From Nostocales cyanobacterium HT-58-2 (GTDB lineage: Bacteria > Cyanobacteriota > Cyanobacteriia > Cyanobacteriales > Nostocaceae), in the NCBI GenBank assembly GCA_002163975.1, contig CP019636.1:1489001-1553000 (forward strand): a stretch of 64,000 bases of DNA, read 5' to 3'. This document shows, piece after piece, positions 6,857 to 15,716 of the stretch; positions within the stretch are counted from its first letter, which is position 1; each line of letters opens with the position of its first letter. A program made the translations under genes and the position numbers. Below the pieces are notes generated by a model. The model had not been told where the DNA came from. It saw only the letters and a list, made by a program, of their open reading frames with translations, and made no database searches.

Positions 6857-8767
6857 ATGGCACTCATAGTTCAAAAATACGGTGGTACATCTGTCGGTTC
6901 AGTCGAACGCATTCAAGCTGTAGCACAGCGCGTGTGCAAAACTGTCAAAGCAGGAAACTCACTTGTTGTTGTAGTTTCCGCAATGGGGAAAACTACTGAT
7001 GGACTCGTTAAGCTTGCAAACGAAATCTCAACGAATCCCAACAGCCGGGAAATGGATATGTTACTTTCCACAGGTGAACAAGTAACCATTGCCTTGGTGA
7101 GTATGGCTTTGCAAGAACTTGGACAATCAGCAATTTCTCTGACAGGGGCGCAAGTAGGAATTGTGACCGAAGCCGAACACACTCGGGCGCGAATTTTACA
7201 TATCGAAACAGACCGCCTGAAACGACATCTCAATCAAAACAAAGTCGTTGTAGTGGCTGGGTTTCAGGGAATCACCAGAACTGAAGAATTGGAAATTACG
7301 ACACTAGGACGTGGTGGTTCAGATACCTCAGCGGTGGCACTAGCCGCAGCATTGCGAGCAGATTTTTGTGAAATTTATACCGATGTACCGGGGATTTTAA
7401 CGACAGACCCTCGCTTAGTGCCAGAAGCACAACTGATGGATGAAATCACTAGCGATGAAATGCTGGAACTCGCAAGCTTGGGGGCAAAAGTATTACATCC
7501 TCGTGCTGTGGAAATTGCCCGAAACTATGGTGTTCCCTTAGTAGTACGTTCTAGTTGGACAGATGAGCCAGGGACTTGGGTGATTTCACCAGAACCACGC
7601 CCACGTTCACTTGTGAATTTGGAAATAGCTCGTCCAGTTGACGATGTTGAATTTGATACAAACCAAGCAAGGGTGTCAATGTTGCGTGTTCCAGATAAAC
7701 CAGGTGTTGCAGCACGGTTATTTGGAGAAATTGCTCGTCAGGAAGTGGACGTAGATTTGATTATTCAATCTATCCACGAAGGTAATACAAATGATATTGC
7801 ATTTACCGTATTATCACCAATATTAAAACGGGCAGAAGCTGTAGCGGCTGCCATTGCTCCTGTTCTGCGTAGTCATAAGGCAGCTGAAACAGAAGAAGCT
7901 GAAGTGATGGTACAGCAGAATATTGCCAAAGTCAGCATTGCAGGAGCGGGGATGATTGGGCGTCCGGGTGTTGCAGCAAAGATGTTCGCTACCCTTGCAG
8001 AAGCTGGCGTCAACATCCAGATGATTTCCACAAGCGAAGTCAAAGTCAGTTGCGTGATTGACAACGCAGATTGCGATCGCGCTGTTGCAGCTCTTTGTAG
8101 TGCTTTTGAAATTGAGAAAGTCCGGGAAGTAGAGGACACGGGGATAAATTTCCTCTCCGCCTCACCCTCCGGATTCGGAAGTTCGGACTCGACGGAAATC
8201 ACTAAGACTTCGATTTCTTCACCGCGTCTGGTTGTCTCCCGATCTTCCTCATCTGCCTCATCTCCCGTCAGAGGTGTCGCCTTGGACATGAACCAAGCAC
8301 GTTTGGCAATTCGTCACGTACAAGATCGTCCAGGAACGGCGGCGAAACTGTTTGGACTATTGGCACAACGCAACATCAGCGTAGATATGATCATTCAGTC
8401 CCAGCGCTGTCATATGATCAATGGCATTCCTACACGGGATATAGCCTTCACCGTTGCCAGGATAGATGCACAAGCAGCACAGAAAATGCTCCAGCAAGCA
8501 GCAGCAGATTATGGATGGGGTGAAGTGGTACTCGATAGTGCGATCGCCAAAGTTAGTGTTGTGGGATCTGGCATGGTGGGACAACCCGGCATTGCAGCGA
8601 CAATGTTTGAAGCGCTGGCACAGCACCAAATTAACATTCAAATGATTGCGACTTCGGAAATCAAAATTAGCTGTGTTGTGATGCAAGAGGAAGGCGTGAA
8701 GGCGTTGCAAGCTATTCACACAGCATTTGGGCTTGCAGGTAGCCGGAGTATTCAAGTGCCGGCCTGA
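6857..8767 (+). CDS. lysC: Aspartate kinase with four ACT domains
   Basis: 636 residues from the ATG before ALIVQKYGGTSVG; an upstream GTG at 6785 would add 24 unlikely residues. It phosphorylates aspartate as the first step to lysine, threonine and methionine. The kinase domain (about 1-250) has KYGGTSV and LGRGGSDTSA. Two ACT pairs follow (about 270-420 and 478-630), the duplicated arrangement of cyanobacterial enzymes and the site of lysine/threonine feedback. The linker between the pairs (428-472) is Ser-rich and of low complexity (SRSSSSASSPV), which suggests an in-frame insertion of repeat-like DNA. The composite transposon ends 182 bp upstream and may have altered its promoter. Confidence 0.95.
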   Translation: MALIVQKYGGTSVGSVERIQAVAQRVCKTVKAGNSLVVVVSAMGKTTDGLVKLANEISTNPNSREMDMLLSTGEQVTIALVSMALQELGQSAISLTGAQVGIVTEAEHTRARILHIETDRLKRHLNQNKVVVVAGFQGITRTEELEITTLGRGGSDTSAVALAAALRADFCEIYTDVPGILTTDPRLVPEAQLMDEITSDEMLELASLGAKVLHPRAVEIARNYGVPLVVRSSWTDEPGTWVISPEPRPRSLVNLEIARPVDDVEFDTNQARVSMLRVPDKPGVAARLFGEIARQEVDVDLIIQSIHEGNTNDIAFTVLSPILKRAEAVAAAIAPVLRSHKAAETEEAEVMVQQNIAKVSIAGAGMIGRPGVAAKMFATLAEAGVNIQMISTSEVKVSCVIDNADCDRAVAALCSAFEIEKVREVEDTGINFLSASPSGFGSSDSTEITKTSISSPRLVVSRSSSSASSPVRGVALDMNQARLAIRHVQDRPGTAAKLFGLLAQRNISVDMIIQSQRCHMINGIPTRDIAFTVARIDAQAAQKMLQQAAADYGWGEVVLDSAIAKVSVVGSGMVGQPGIAATMFEALAQHQINIQMIATSEIKISCVVMQEEGVKALQAIHTAFGLAGSRSIQVPA

Positions 8768-9002
8768 TCATCTATCTAACTCTAGAAAAAGTCCTTCAAC
8801 ATTTAAGACTAGATCTTCATCAGATAAAGGCGGAAAGTCTCAATGAATGACCACTTCAAAATCTCTGATGCAAGTCTAGTCGTTCTGAATTTGTTAACTG
8901 ATCGAAAGTCTTCAAAAGTTCTTGTACTACAGCACTCATCATCACTTTTCTCAATTTAATCAATTTTATTTAACTTTGACCTTGAGTGTACCCGAAAGTA
9001 GT

Positions 9003-9497
9003 CTATTCACCAGCAGATTGTAAAATAGTTGTGTATAAGTGGTTACTAACGCGAAAATCAGCTTGGTCAATCAGTTGATCCAGAAGTGGTTTCACAACTG
9101 GGATAAAACCATTCTGTTTAGCTTGCAGTAAAACTCCTAGTAAACCCGTTACTTTTAATCCATACCCTGTTGCAAGTGTTCTACCTCGACGTTCATCCAT
9201 TAAAAGAAGATCAGCGTTGAGTTCCAGGGTTAATACAATCGCCTCAGCTTCACCCAAATCAATATTTTCCTGGTTTTCCAAAATTTCTGTCACTCGTTCA
9301 GAGTCTACAACTGCCCGGGTTGTAATCCAAGGCAACGTTTGAACTTCTACCGCACCGGGAACAGATTTATTAGCTCTTACCATCTCATTGTAAACGGCTA
9401 TGGGGATGAGGACACGAGCGTAAAGTTGTTGCAGCAACTCTAATCGACCAATCGCTGCTAGGTTTGTAATCGGTGAGGTATCGCTAACAACGATCAC
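9003..9497 (-). CDS. DUF3368 PIN-like toxin
   Basis: 164 residues starting at GTG. It has the PIN-type acidic pattern: Asp in VVSDTSPITNLAAIGRL at the N-terminus, a Glu in DLGEAEAIVL, and LLLMDERRGR near residue 100. DUF3368 proteins are putative PIN-fold RNases paired with UPF0175 antitoxins. The GTG overlaps the TGA stop of the upstream gene by 4 bases (GTGA), so the two are translationally coupled. No target is known from the sequence. Confidence 0.85.
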   Translation of the reverse strand: MIVVSDTSPITNLAAIGRLELLQQLYARVLIPIAVYNEMVRANKSVPGAVEVQTLPWITTRAVVDSERVTEILENQENIDLGEAEAIVLTLELNADLLLMDERRGRTLATGYGLKVTGLLGVLLQAKQNGFIPVVKPLLDQLIDQADFRVSNHLYTTILQSAGE

Positions 9498-9739
9498 AGC
9501 AGCCCTAGTGATTGCAATGTTCTCATATCTGCTTGAAAGTCCTCCACGTCATAGTTGATGCATAAACCCCGTTTGGCAAGTTCGTGTTGAAACTCAATTA
9601 CAGTCAGCCCAGTCCAAGCACGAGCTTTACCACTACTGATTTTTTCCTGTTTATACAGCATAATGGCAATCTCTAACTTAAATTCATCCTCAGTCATCTT
9701 TGTTGCTCGGAGGATATCATCAGGAATCACAACACTCAT
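9494..9739 (-). CDS. UPF0175 antitoxin
   Basis: 81 residues, family PF03683. An N-terminal strand-helix (VVIPDDILRATKMTEDEFKLEIAIMLY) precedes a HTH-like segment (KISSGKARAWTGLTVIEFQHELAKRG), the expected antitoxin arrangement. It lies upstream of and overlaps the DUF3368 toxin gene. Such antitoxins usually bind their own promoter; no clear operator was seen in the short upstream gap. Confidence 0.85.
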   Translation of the reverse strand: MSVVIPDDILRATKMTEDEFKLEIAIMLYKQEKISSGKARAWTGLTVIEFQHELAKRGLCINYDVEDFQADMRTLQSLGLL

Positions 9740-9844
9740 AAGGGTTGCACCTAAAATTATGGATGTTATACTTTCAGCATAAGCGATTACGGCTGGCTAA
9801 CACTTCAGCGCAGCGGACAATGTGACTGTTAGATAGCACTTTAC

Positions 9845-10351
9845 CTACAACCTCTCAACCCTAAAGAATAATAATGGATTGCCATTCACAATCCTTTCCT
9901 CTACTTCTCTCATTCCTATTCTTTCTGCTAATTTCCGTGACTCAAGGTTTGGCTGATCACAGCTTGCTAAAAGATACTGATAACCAAGTTCGTTAAAACA
10001 ATACTCCAGTATTCTGGTTGCGGCTTCAGTGGCATAACCTTTTTTGGTCGCTTCAGGCAGTAAAGCATAAGCTAATTGGGGCTGCTCTTCTTCAAAGAAA
10101 TACCACAAACCAACAAACCCAATAATTTCTTTCTCATCTTTAGTCTCAATAAACCAAAGACCAAATTTTCTTTCATTAAAGAGCTTTTGGCTCTCTATCA
10201 ACATTTCTTTAACTTGTTGCAAAGACAAAATTTTGTCATCGCACAAATACTTTCTCACATATGAATTAATAAAAATACTATGTAGTGTGTTCAGGTCACT
10301 GTCTAAAATTGGCTTCAATCGCAACCTGTGAGTTTCAAATATCAAGCTCAT
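9845..10351 (-). CDS. GNAT acetyltransferase (RimJ/RimL type)
   Basis: 168 residues. It opens with ETHRLRLKPILDSDL, typical of the RimJ/RimL-like branch, and has acetyl-CoA-binding sequence around YALLPEATKKGYATEAATRIL (a G-x-A variant of the QxxGxG/A loop) and a C-terminal NLESRKLAERIGM helix. The acceptor could be a protein N-terminus or a small molecule. It stands alone, divergent from the permease gene that follows. Confidence 0.82.
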   Translation of the reverse strand: MSLIFETHRLRLKPILDSDLNTLHSIFINSYVRKYLCDDKILSLQQVKEMLIESQKLFNERKFGLWFIETKDEKEIIGFVGLWYFFEEEQPQLAYALLPEATKKGYATEAATRILEYCFNELGYQYLLASCDQPNLESRKLAERIGMREVEERIVNGNPLLFFRVERL

Positions 10352-10475
10352 TCTATCTTGCCAAATTCAACTTGATTACATACTTGAAGAACTACAACTG
10401 CAAACAATATCTTTACTGAATTTTTACTGATATCCTTAAAGCGACTACAAAAAATTGTCGAGGCAACAGTAGACG

Positions 10476-12113
10476 ATGGAAATCCCAATAGTTAAAGCTC
10501 CTCGCTGGTTTGTTCGCAGAGATATAGATGGTTTATTTGGACTTTTTCTCGACAACTTGATTCAAATTTTGTTGATTGTAAATTTGTGTCAAGGGGTGCT
10601 TGGCTTCCCTGCTTCCCTCATATACGGACATATTCTGCCAGGAATTGCTTTAAGTTTAATTGTCGGTAACTTTTATTATGGGTGGTTAGCTTACCAAAAA
10701 GGTCAACGGGAGCAACGGGATGATATCACTGCTTTGCCCTATGGTATCAATACTGTAAGCCTTTTTGCGTATATATTTCTGGTCATGTTACCTGTGCGGT
10801 TGACAGCGATCGCCCAAGGAGTATCGTCAGAACAGGCTGCTGAACTGGCTTGGCAAGCAGGTTTAGTCGCTTGCTTAGGTTCAGGTTTGATTGAATTAGC
10901 AGGTGCATGGATTGGTAATCCTCTACGTCGCCTTGCCCCTCGTGCAGCGATGCTGTCAACATTAGGTGGTATTGCCATCACCTTTATTGCCATTGGCTTT
11001 TTGTTTCGGACTTTTGCTAATCCCGTCGTTGGTTTGGTTCCTTTAGGCGTTATTCTGATTACCTACTTTGGGCAAGTTCGATTTGCCATCCCTGGTGGGT
11101 TACTAGCAGTTCTTTTAGGAATTGGTTTGGCATGGGGGACAGGTTTGGTGAGTTGGGACAATACCAAGTTTGTCACTGCACTACAACCAATTGGAATTTA
11201 TTTGCCAAGATTATGGGTAGGAGAATTGTGGAATAGTCGCGCAGTCTTACTGGATTATTTCAGTATTATCTTACCAATGGGGCTTTTTAACCTTGTCGGT
11301 AGCCTGCAAAATTTGGAGAGTGCAGAAGCCGCAGGAGATAATTATCCTGTTACCCCAAGTCTTGCAGCTAATGGCATTGGTACACTTGTTGCTGCTGTTT
11401 GTGGTTCCTGTTTTCCAACGACTATTTATATTGGACATCCTGGCTGGAAAGCTTTAGGAGCAAGAGTAGGCTACTCAATTCTCAATGGTATTTTTATGGG
11501 CTTGCTGTGCCTCACTGGAACCGTTGCAATCCTTTCCTATTTTGTCCCCGTTGAAGCTGGGATGGCAATTGTGTTGTGGATTGGTATTGTGATTGTAGCT
11601 CAAAGCTTCACAGCAACCCCTCCTCACCATGCTCCTGCTGTGGTTGTCGGTTTGTTGCCAGGGATTGCAGGTTGGGGCGCATTAATTGCTAAAAATGCTC
11701 TACGGGCAGCAGGTTTGGGAACGCCAGAAAAACCCTTAACACCAGCATTGATAGAACAGTTTAAGCTGAGCGATACATTTATTCATGGTGCTTTTGCCTT
11801 GGAGCAGGGGTTCATTTTTTCAGCTATGATTTTGGCTGGCATCACAGTTTATATTATTGAGCGAAATTTCCGTAAAGCTGCCTATTGGTCTATTGTAGCC
11901 GCTTTACTTTCTTGGGTAGGCTTGATGCATAGCTATCGTTGGACAATAGCAGATACGGTTGTTAATTTGGGTTTTGGAAGTGGAACGCCCTGGGCGATCG
12001 CCTACATTTTACTAGCCATTCTCTTTTTCTACACTGAATGGCAAGCACGTCATCAAAAAGCAAATCAAAAGGTTGTTCAATCTCCAGCACAAGAAACTTT
12101 TCATCAAAATTAA
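10476..12113 (+). CDS. NCS2-like (xanthine/uracil-type) permease
   Basis: 545 residues with about 12 hydrophobic segments. Features recalling the nucleobase-cation symporter-2 fold are ITALPYGINTVS near the first third and the mid-protein stretch NLESAEAAGDNYPVTPSLAANG, which carries the acidic substrate-site region. The C-terminus is hydrophilic. The substrate cannot be assigned; the sequence is divergent from UraA and PbuX. No neighbouring purine or pyrimidine genes support a choice. An 18-bp palindrome and a hairpin lie just downstream. Confidence 0.65.
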   Translation: MEIPIVKAPRWFVRRDIDGLFGLFLDNLIQILLIVNLCQGVLGFPASLIYGHILPGIALSLIVGNFYYGWLAYQKGQREQRDDITALPYGINTVSLFAYIFLVMLPVRLTAIAQGVSSEQAAELAWQAGLVACLGSGLIELAGAWIGNPLRRLAPRAAMLSTLGGIAITFIAIGFLFRTFANPVVGLVPLGVILITYFGQVRFAIPGGLLAVLLGIGLAWGTGLVSWDNTKFVTALQPIGIYLPRLWVGELWNSRAVLLDYFSIILPMGLFNLVGSLQNLESAEAAGDNYPVTPSLAANGIGTLVAAVCGSCFPTTIYIGHPGWKALGARVGYSILNGIFMGLLCLTGTVAILSYFVPVEAGMAIVLWIGIVIVAQSFTATPPHHAPAVVVGLLPGIAGWGALIAKNALRAAGLGTPEKPLTPALIEQFKLSDTFIHGAFALEQGFIFSAMILAGITVYIIERNFRKAAYWSIVAALLSWVGLMHSYRWTIADTVVNLGFGSGTPWAIAYILLAILFFYTEWQARHQKANQKVVQSPAQETFHQN

Positions 12114-12466
12114 GATAGATGAGCTTATGAATAACTACTGATAACTGTTAACAGTTATTATAAAAAAGCACTCAGGAATTACCCTGAGTGTCGTAACACA
12201 ACTTACTAAATTATTGATTCTTTAAAAAAGCTTAGTTTAATTCTTTCAATATATTACAAAAATAGTTAATAAATAGTTAATACCCAAAGAAATTCTACTA
12301 TATTGCTTTATAAATAGTAAATTGTTTAATAAAGCATAAATAAATATAGCAGCTTACAAGTTAATAAGGTACACTTTTCCAGTCAAGAGCCGGATATAAA
12401 AAAAACTTTTACTTCTGATTCCTGACTTTTGCTGTATTACTTTAGGCTATTAGTCTCTATTAAAAA
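12114..12466. other. AT-rich gap with palindrome and hairpin
   Basis: 353 bp between the permease and the sugar-binding protein gene. It contains the perfect 18-bp palindrome ATAACTGTTAACAGTTAT (12141-12158) and, 10 bp later, the hairpin at 12169-12190. The rest is AT-rich with no recognisable gene. The promoter of the sugar ABC operon is probably here. Confidence 0.5.
12169..12190 (-). terminator. Intrinsic-terminator-like hairpin (T-run on minus strand)
   Basis: CACTCAGG and CCTGAGTG form a perfect 8-bp stem with a 6-nt loop. On the minus strand the stem is followed by GCTTTTTTAT, the classical form, but no minus-strand gene lies nearby. On the plus strand no T-run follows. It may end an antisense transcript, or act as a T-less terminator for the permease. 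Confidence 0.45.
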
Positions 12467-13774
12467 ATGTTTGAATTGAAAAAAATAAAACAGCAGCAAA
12501 AACAATTACGAAAAACTAAATTTTCTGTAGGAATACTTGCTGCTGTTTTCTTGGGCATCATCTTATTTTCTATTTCCCAAGCCTGGTCACAGCAACCAGT
12601 AGTCTTAAATATGTTGATTACTGCTCCTGATGCCCAACCTTGGAAGCAAGGCTTAATTAAAGACTTTGAAACAAAAAATCCAGGCATTCGCATCAATCTT
12701 ATTGAAGGTCCAAATGCCACAAATTTGCTTGAAGACCTCTATACTTCAGCATTTATCTTAGGTGATTCTCCCTATGATTTGGTCAACATGGATGTCATAT
12801 GGACACCTAAGTTTGCCGCTGCTGGATGGTTGTTAGACTTGAGCGATCGCCTGACAAAAAAAGAGTTAGCAGCCTTCTCACCCAAAGATGTCGAAGCAGG
12901 ACGTTACGAAGGCAAACTCTACAGAATTCCCGTACGCAGCGATGTTGGAGTCCTCTACTACCGAGAAGACTTGCTCAAGCAAGCAGGTTTTCAACCGCCA
13001 GAAACCTTTGCAGATTTACTCAAAATTTCTAAATCGTTAAAAGAGCAAGGAAAGATTAATTGGGGTTATATTTGGCAAGGTCGCCAGTACGAAGGACTTG
13101 CAGCTATGTTTGTGGAAGTCTTGGAAGGTTTTGGTGGATTTTGGGTGAATCCCAATACCTTAGAAGTTGGACTAGATAAACCAGAGACATTGAAGGCGAT
13201 CGCCTTTCTCAAAGACACGATTCAAGAAAAAATTTCTCCACCTGGAGTTACAACATATATTGAGGAAGATACAAGACGCATATTTCAAAGTGGTCAAGCA
13301 GCATTTTTACGCAGTTGGCCCTATGTTTGGCCTCTAGCCAATGCTGCGGATTCCCCACTCAAGGGCAAAATTGGAATTCAATCAATGGTTGGGACCCCTG
13401 GGAACAATGGAGGAGCTTGTTTGGGAGGCTGGGGTTTAGGAATTTCTAAATCCTCTAAACATCCTAAAGAAGCTTGGAAAGCAATTCAATACTTTACCAG
13501 TGAACAAGCACAGCGCCGATTTATTTTAAATGCAGGTTTTGTACCAAGCCGACGCTCACTATTTAGAGACCCAAAAATTGTCGCTAAATATCCCCATTAT
13601 CCTAAGCTATTAGAAATAGTTGATAAAGCAGTTTTACGTCCACCTATCGCCCAATATGCTCAAGCATCAGATATTTTGCAACGTTATCTCAGTGGCGCAT
13701 TGACAAATCGTATGACTCCTGAAAGAGCAATGCAAGCTGCTGCTAATGAGACAAGACGACTGCTGGGAAAATAG
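12467..13774 (+). CDS. Sugar ABC transporter substrate-binding protein (CUT1 type)
   Basis: 435 residues. The N-terminus is basic and Lys/Gln-rich, followed by a hydrophobic segment (about 20-38) ending SISQAWSQQ, a signal peptide or anchor without a lipobox Cys. The mature part is a MalE-like extracellular solute-binding protein type 1: LITAPDAQPWKQGLIKDFE, VDVIW-like NMDVIWTPKFAAAGWLLDLSD, YRIPVRSDVGVLYYREDLL and GGWGLGISKSSKHPKEAW. It captures a carbohydrate, possibly an oligosaccharide or compatible solute, in the periplasm. It is the first gene of a four-gene importer, 12 bp before the first permease. Confidence 0.9.
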   Translation: MFELKKIKQQQKQLRKTKFSVGILAAVFLGIILFSISQAWSQQPVVLNMLITAPDAQPWKQGLIKDFETKNPGIRINLIEGPNATNLLEDLYTSAFILGDSPYDLVNMDVIWTPKFAAAGWLLDLSDRLTKKELAAFSPKDVEAGRYEGKLYRIPVRSDVGVLYYREDLLKQAGFQPPETFADLLKISKSLKEQGKINWGYIWQGRQYEGLAAMFVEVLEGFGGFWVNPNTLEVGLDKPETLKAIAFLKDTIQEKISPPGVTTYIEEDTRRIFQSGQAAFLRSWPYVWPLANAADSPLKGKIGIQSMVGTPGNNGGACLGGWGLGISKSSKHPKEAWKAIQYFTSEQAQRRFILNAGFVPSRRSLFRDPKIVAKYPHYPKLLEIVDKAVLRPPIAQYAQASDILQRYLSGALTNRMTPERAMQAAANETRRLLGK

Positions 13775-13786
13775 GGGAAATCACCA

Positions 13787-14692
13787 ATGGCTCATCTGCA
13801 AACAATACGAAGTCGAGAACAACGAACAGCGTGGATTTTCTTGCTACCCGCCTTGCTGTTGCTGTTGTTTGTCTTCGGCTATCCCATAGTGCGTGCTTTT
13901 TGGTTAAGTTTTTTCACTCAAAATTTGGGAACAAAGCTGCAACCAGTCTTTTCGGGTTTGGAAAATTACGCACGGATGGCGGGAGATGGTCGTTTCTGGC
14001 AAAGTTTTTGGACAACAACAGTCTTTACAGGAACAACAGTCACTTTAGAACTCCTGCTAGGACTCGGTATCGCCTTAGTTCTGAATCAGCGTTTTTTTGG
14101 ACGCGGTGCAGTACGTACGATCGCTATTTTACCTTGGGCTTTACCGACTGCTCTCATTGGTCTTGCTTGGGCGTGGATTTTTAACGATCAGTTTGGGGTT
14201 GTCAATGACATTCTGTTGCGGCTGGGTTTGATTCAAACTGGAATTAACTGGTTGGGAGAACCAACACTGGCGATGATAGCCGTGATAGTTGCAGATGTGT
14301 GGAAAACGACTCCATTTATTAGTATCTTGCTACTCGCTGGTTTGCAGTCGATTTCACCAGACTTATATGAAGCTCATGCGATTGATAGTGCGACACCTTG
14401 GCAAAGCTTCTATCAAATTACTTTACCACTGTTGATGCCGCAAATTCTTATTGCTACGCTGTTTCGCTTTGCTCAAGCTTTTGGGGTTTTCGATTTGATT
14501 GCTGTGATGACTGGAGGTGGTCCCGGTGGTGCAACAGAAGTCGTATCGCTGTACATCTACTCTACCGTCATGCGCTACTTAGATTTTGGCTATGGAGCTG
14601 CACTCGTGGTTTGTACTTTCTTGTTATTGATTGCAGCGGTTGCTATTGCAAGTTTTTTACTCAACAAATCTCGAATCAATACCTCTTACTAA
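13787..14692 (+). CDS. Sugar ABC transporter permease (MalF-like)
   Basis: 301 residues with about six membrane segments. The cytoplasmic EAA loop that docks the ATPase is EAHAIDSATPWQSFYQITLP. An N-terminal positively charged stretch precedes the first helix (AWIFLLPALLLLLFVFGYP). It follows the binding-protein gene by 12 bp and forms the channel with the second permease. A 131-bp gap containing a 32-bp repeat separates it from that gene. Confidence 0.92.
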   Translation: MAHLQTIRSREQRTAWIFLLPALLLLLFVFGYPIVRAFWLSFFTQNLGTKLQPVFSGLENYARMAGDGRFWQSFWTTTVFTGTTVTLELLLGLGIALVLNQRFFGRGAVRTIAILPWALPTALIGLAWAWIFNDQFGVVNDILLRLGLIQTGINWLGEPTLAMIAVIVADVWKTTPFISILLLAGLQSISPDLYEAHAIDSATPWQSFYQITLPLLMPQILIATLFRFAQAFGVFDLIAVMTGGGPGGATEVVSLYIYSTVMRYLDFGYGAALVVCTFLLLIAAVAIASFLLNKSRINTSY

Positions 14693-14731
14693 TTGCATTA
14701 CTCGTGAATTCTGCTGTAAGTCCAAGCAATT

Positions 14732-14763
14732 GATGCGTTACGCCAAGGAAGACCGCATCCTAC
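14732..14763 (+). repeat. 32-bp intergenic repeat, copy A
   Basis: Begins GATGCGTTACGCCAAGGAAG and ends CCGCATCCTAC. A perfect inverted copy lies at 17038-17069, so the pair brackets the second permease and the ATPase genes. Related sequences with GTAACGCATC or GTAACCCATC cores occur at 20772-20814 and 54285-54358. Confidence 0.85.
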
Positions 14764-14823
14764 ACAAAATTCTGCACTAACTCTATTTCAAATCTTAAAT
14801 TCCTATCACATCATAAAAGTGCT

Positions 14824-15708
14824 ATGGCTGTCACTCAGGAAAGATTGACCACCAATCCTCAACCAAAAACAAAGGTAAAGAATCCTGGGAAAAAGATTTT
14901 GCTTTGGATAGCGATCGCCTTAGTTGTCGTTTTCTGTCTTGCACCGGCAATGTGGCAACTCTTGACCTCTTTTAAGTTGAATCAGGATATTGCCAAAATT
15001 CCCACTATTTATTTTCCCACTCGAATCACTCTCAATCACTACATCGAATTATTTCTTCGTCGTCCGTTTTGGCGCTACATTTTAAATAGTGCTTTCGTCT
15101 CAATTGTTTCCACAGCTTTCTCTTTACTGCTGGGTGCTCCTGCTGCTTACGCTTTAGCACGATTGCGTCCTTGGGGTGGAAAAGTTATCCTTGCAGCTAT
15201 CCTCATTGTGACTTTATTCCCTGGCATTTTGTTGTTCCTGGGATTGTTAGAAATTATCCAAGGTTTGCATTTAGGCAATAATTATTTAGCGCTCATTATT
15301 CCCTACACTGCTATTAATTTGCCATTAACAATTCTGGTGTTACGCACCTTTTTCCAACAATTGCCAAAAGATTTGGAAGATTCCGCCAGGGTAGATGGTT
15401 ACAATACTTTGCAAATGCTAGTGCAAATATTAATACCCATGACCATTCCTGCTTTAGTAACAACTGGAATTCTCACCTTTATTTTTGCTTGGAATGAATT
15501 CATTTTTGCTCTGACATTTATCACTCGTGAAGAGATGAAAACTATTCCCGTCGCTGCAGCACAATTAGGCGGTGCATCAGTCTTTGAAATTCCTTACGGT
15601 CCCATTGCTGCAGCAACCGTTGTTGGAACATTGCCTTTAGTTTTACTCGTTTTGTTCTTCCAACGCAAAATTATCCAAGGGTTGACTGCTGGTGCTGTTA
15701 AGGGATAA
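14824..15708 (+). CDS. Sugar ABC transporter permease (MalG-like)
   Basis: 294 residues, six predicted membrane segments, and an EAA loop EDSARVDGYNTLQMLVQILIP. The C-terminus ends RKIIQGLTAGAVKG, the typical MalG-type tail. It pairs with the MalF-like permease upstream and precedes the ATPase by 8 bp. Confidence 0.92.
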   Translation: MAVTQERLTTNPQPKTKVKNPGKKILLWIAIALVVVFCLAPAMWQLLTSFKLNQDIAKIPTIYFPTRITLNHYIELFLRRPFWRYILNSAFVSIVSTAFSLLLGAPAAYALARLRPWGGKVILAAILIVTLFPGILLFLGLLEIIQGLHLGNNYLALIIPYTAINLPLTILVLRTFFQQLPKDLEDSARVDGYNTLQMLVQILIPMTIPALVTTGILTFIFAWNEFIFALTFITREEMKTIPVAAAQLGGASVFEIPYGPIAAATVVGTLPLVLLVLFFQRKIIQGLTAGAVKG

Positions 15709-15716
15709 ATAGAACA

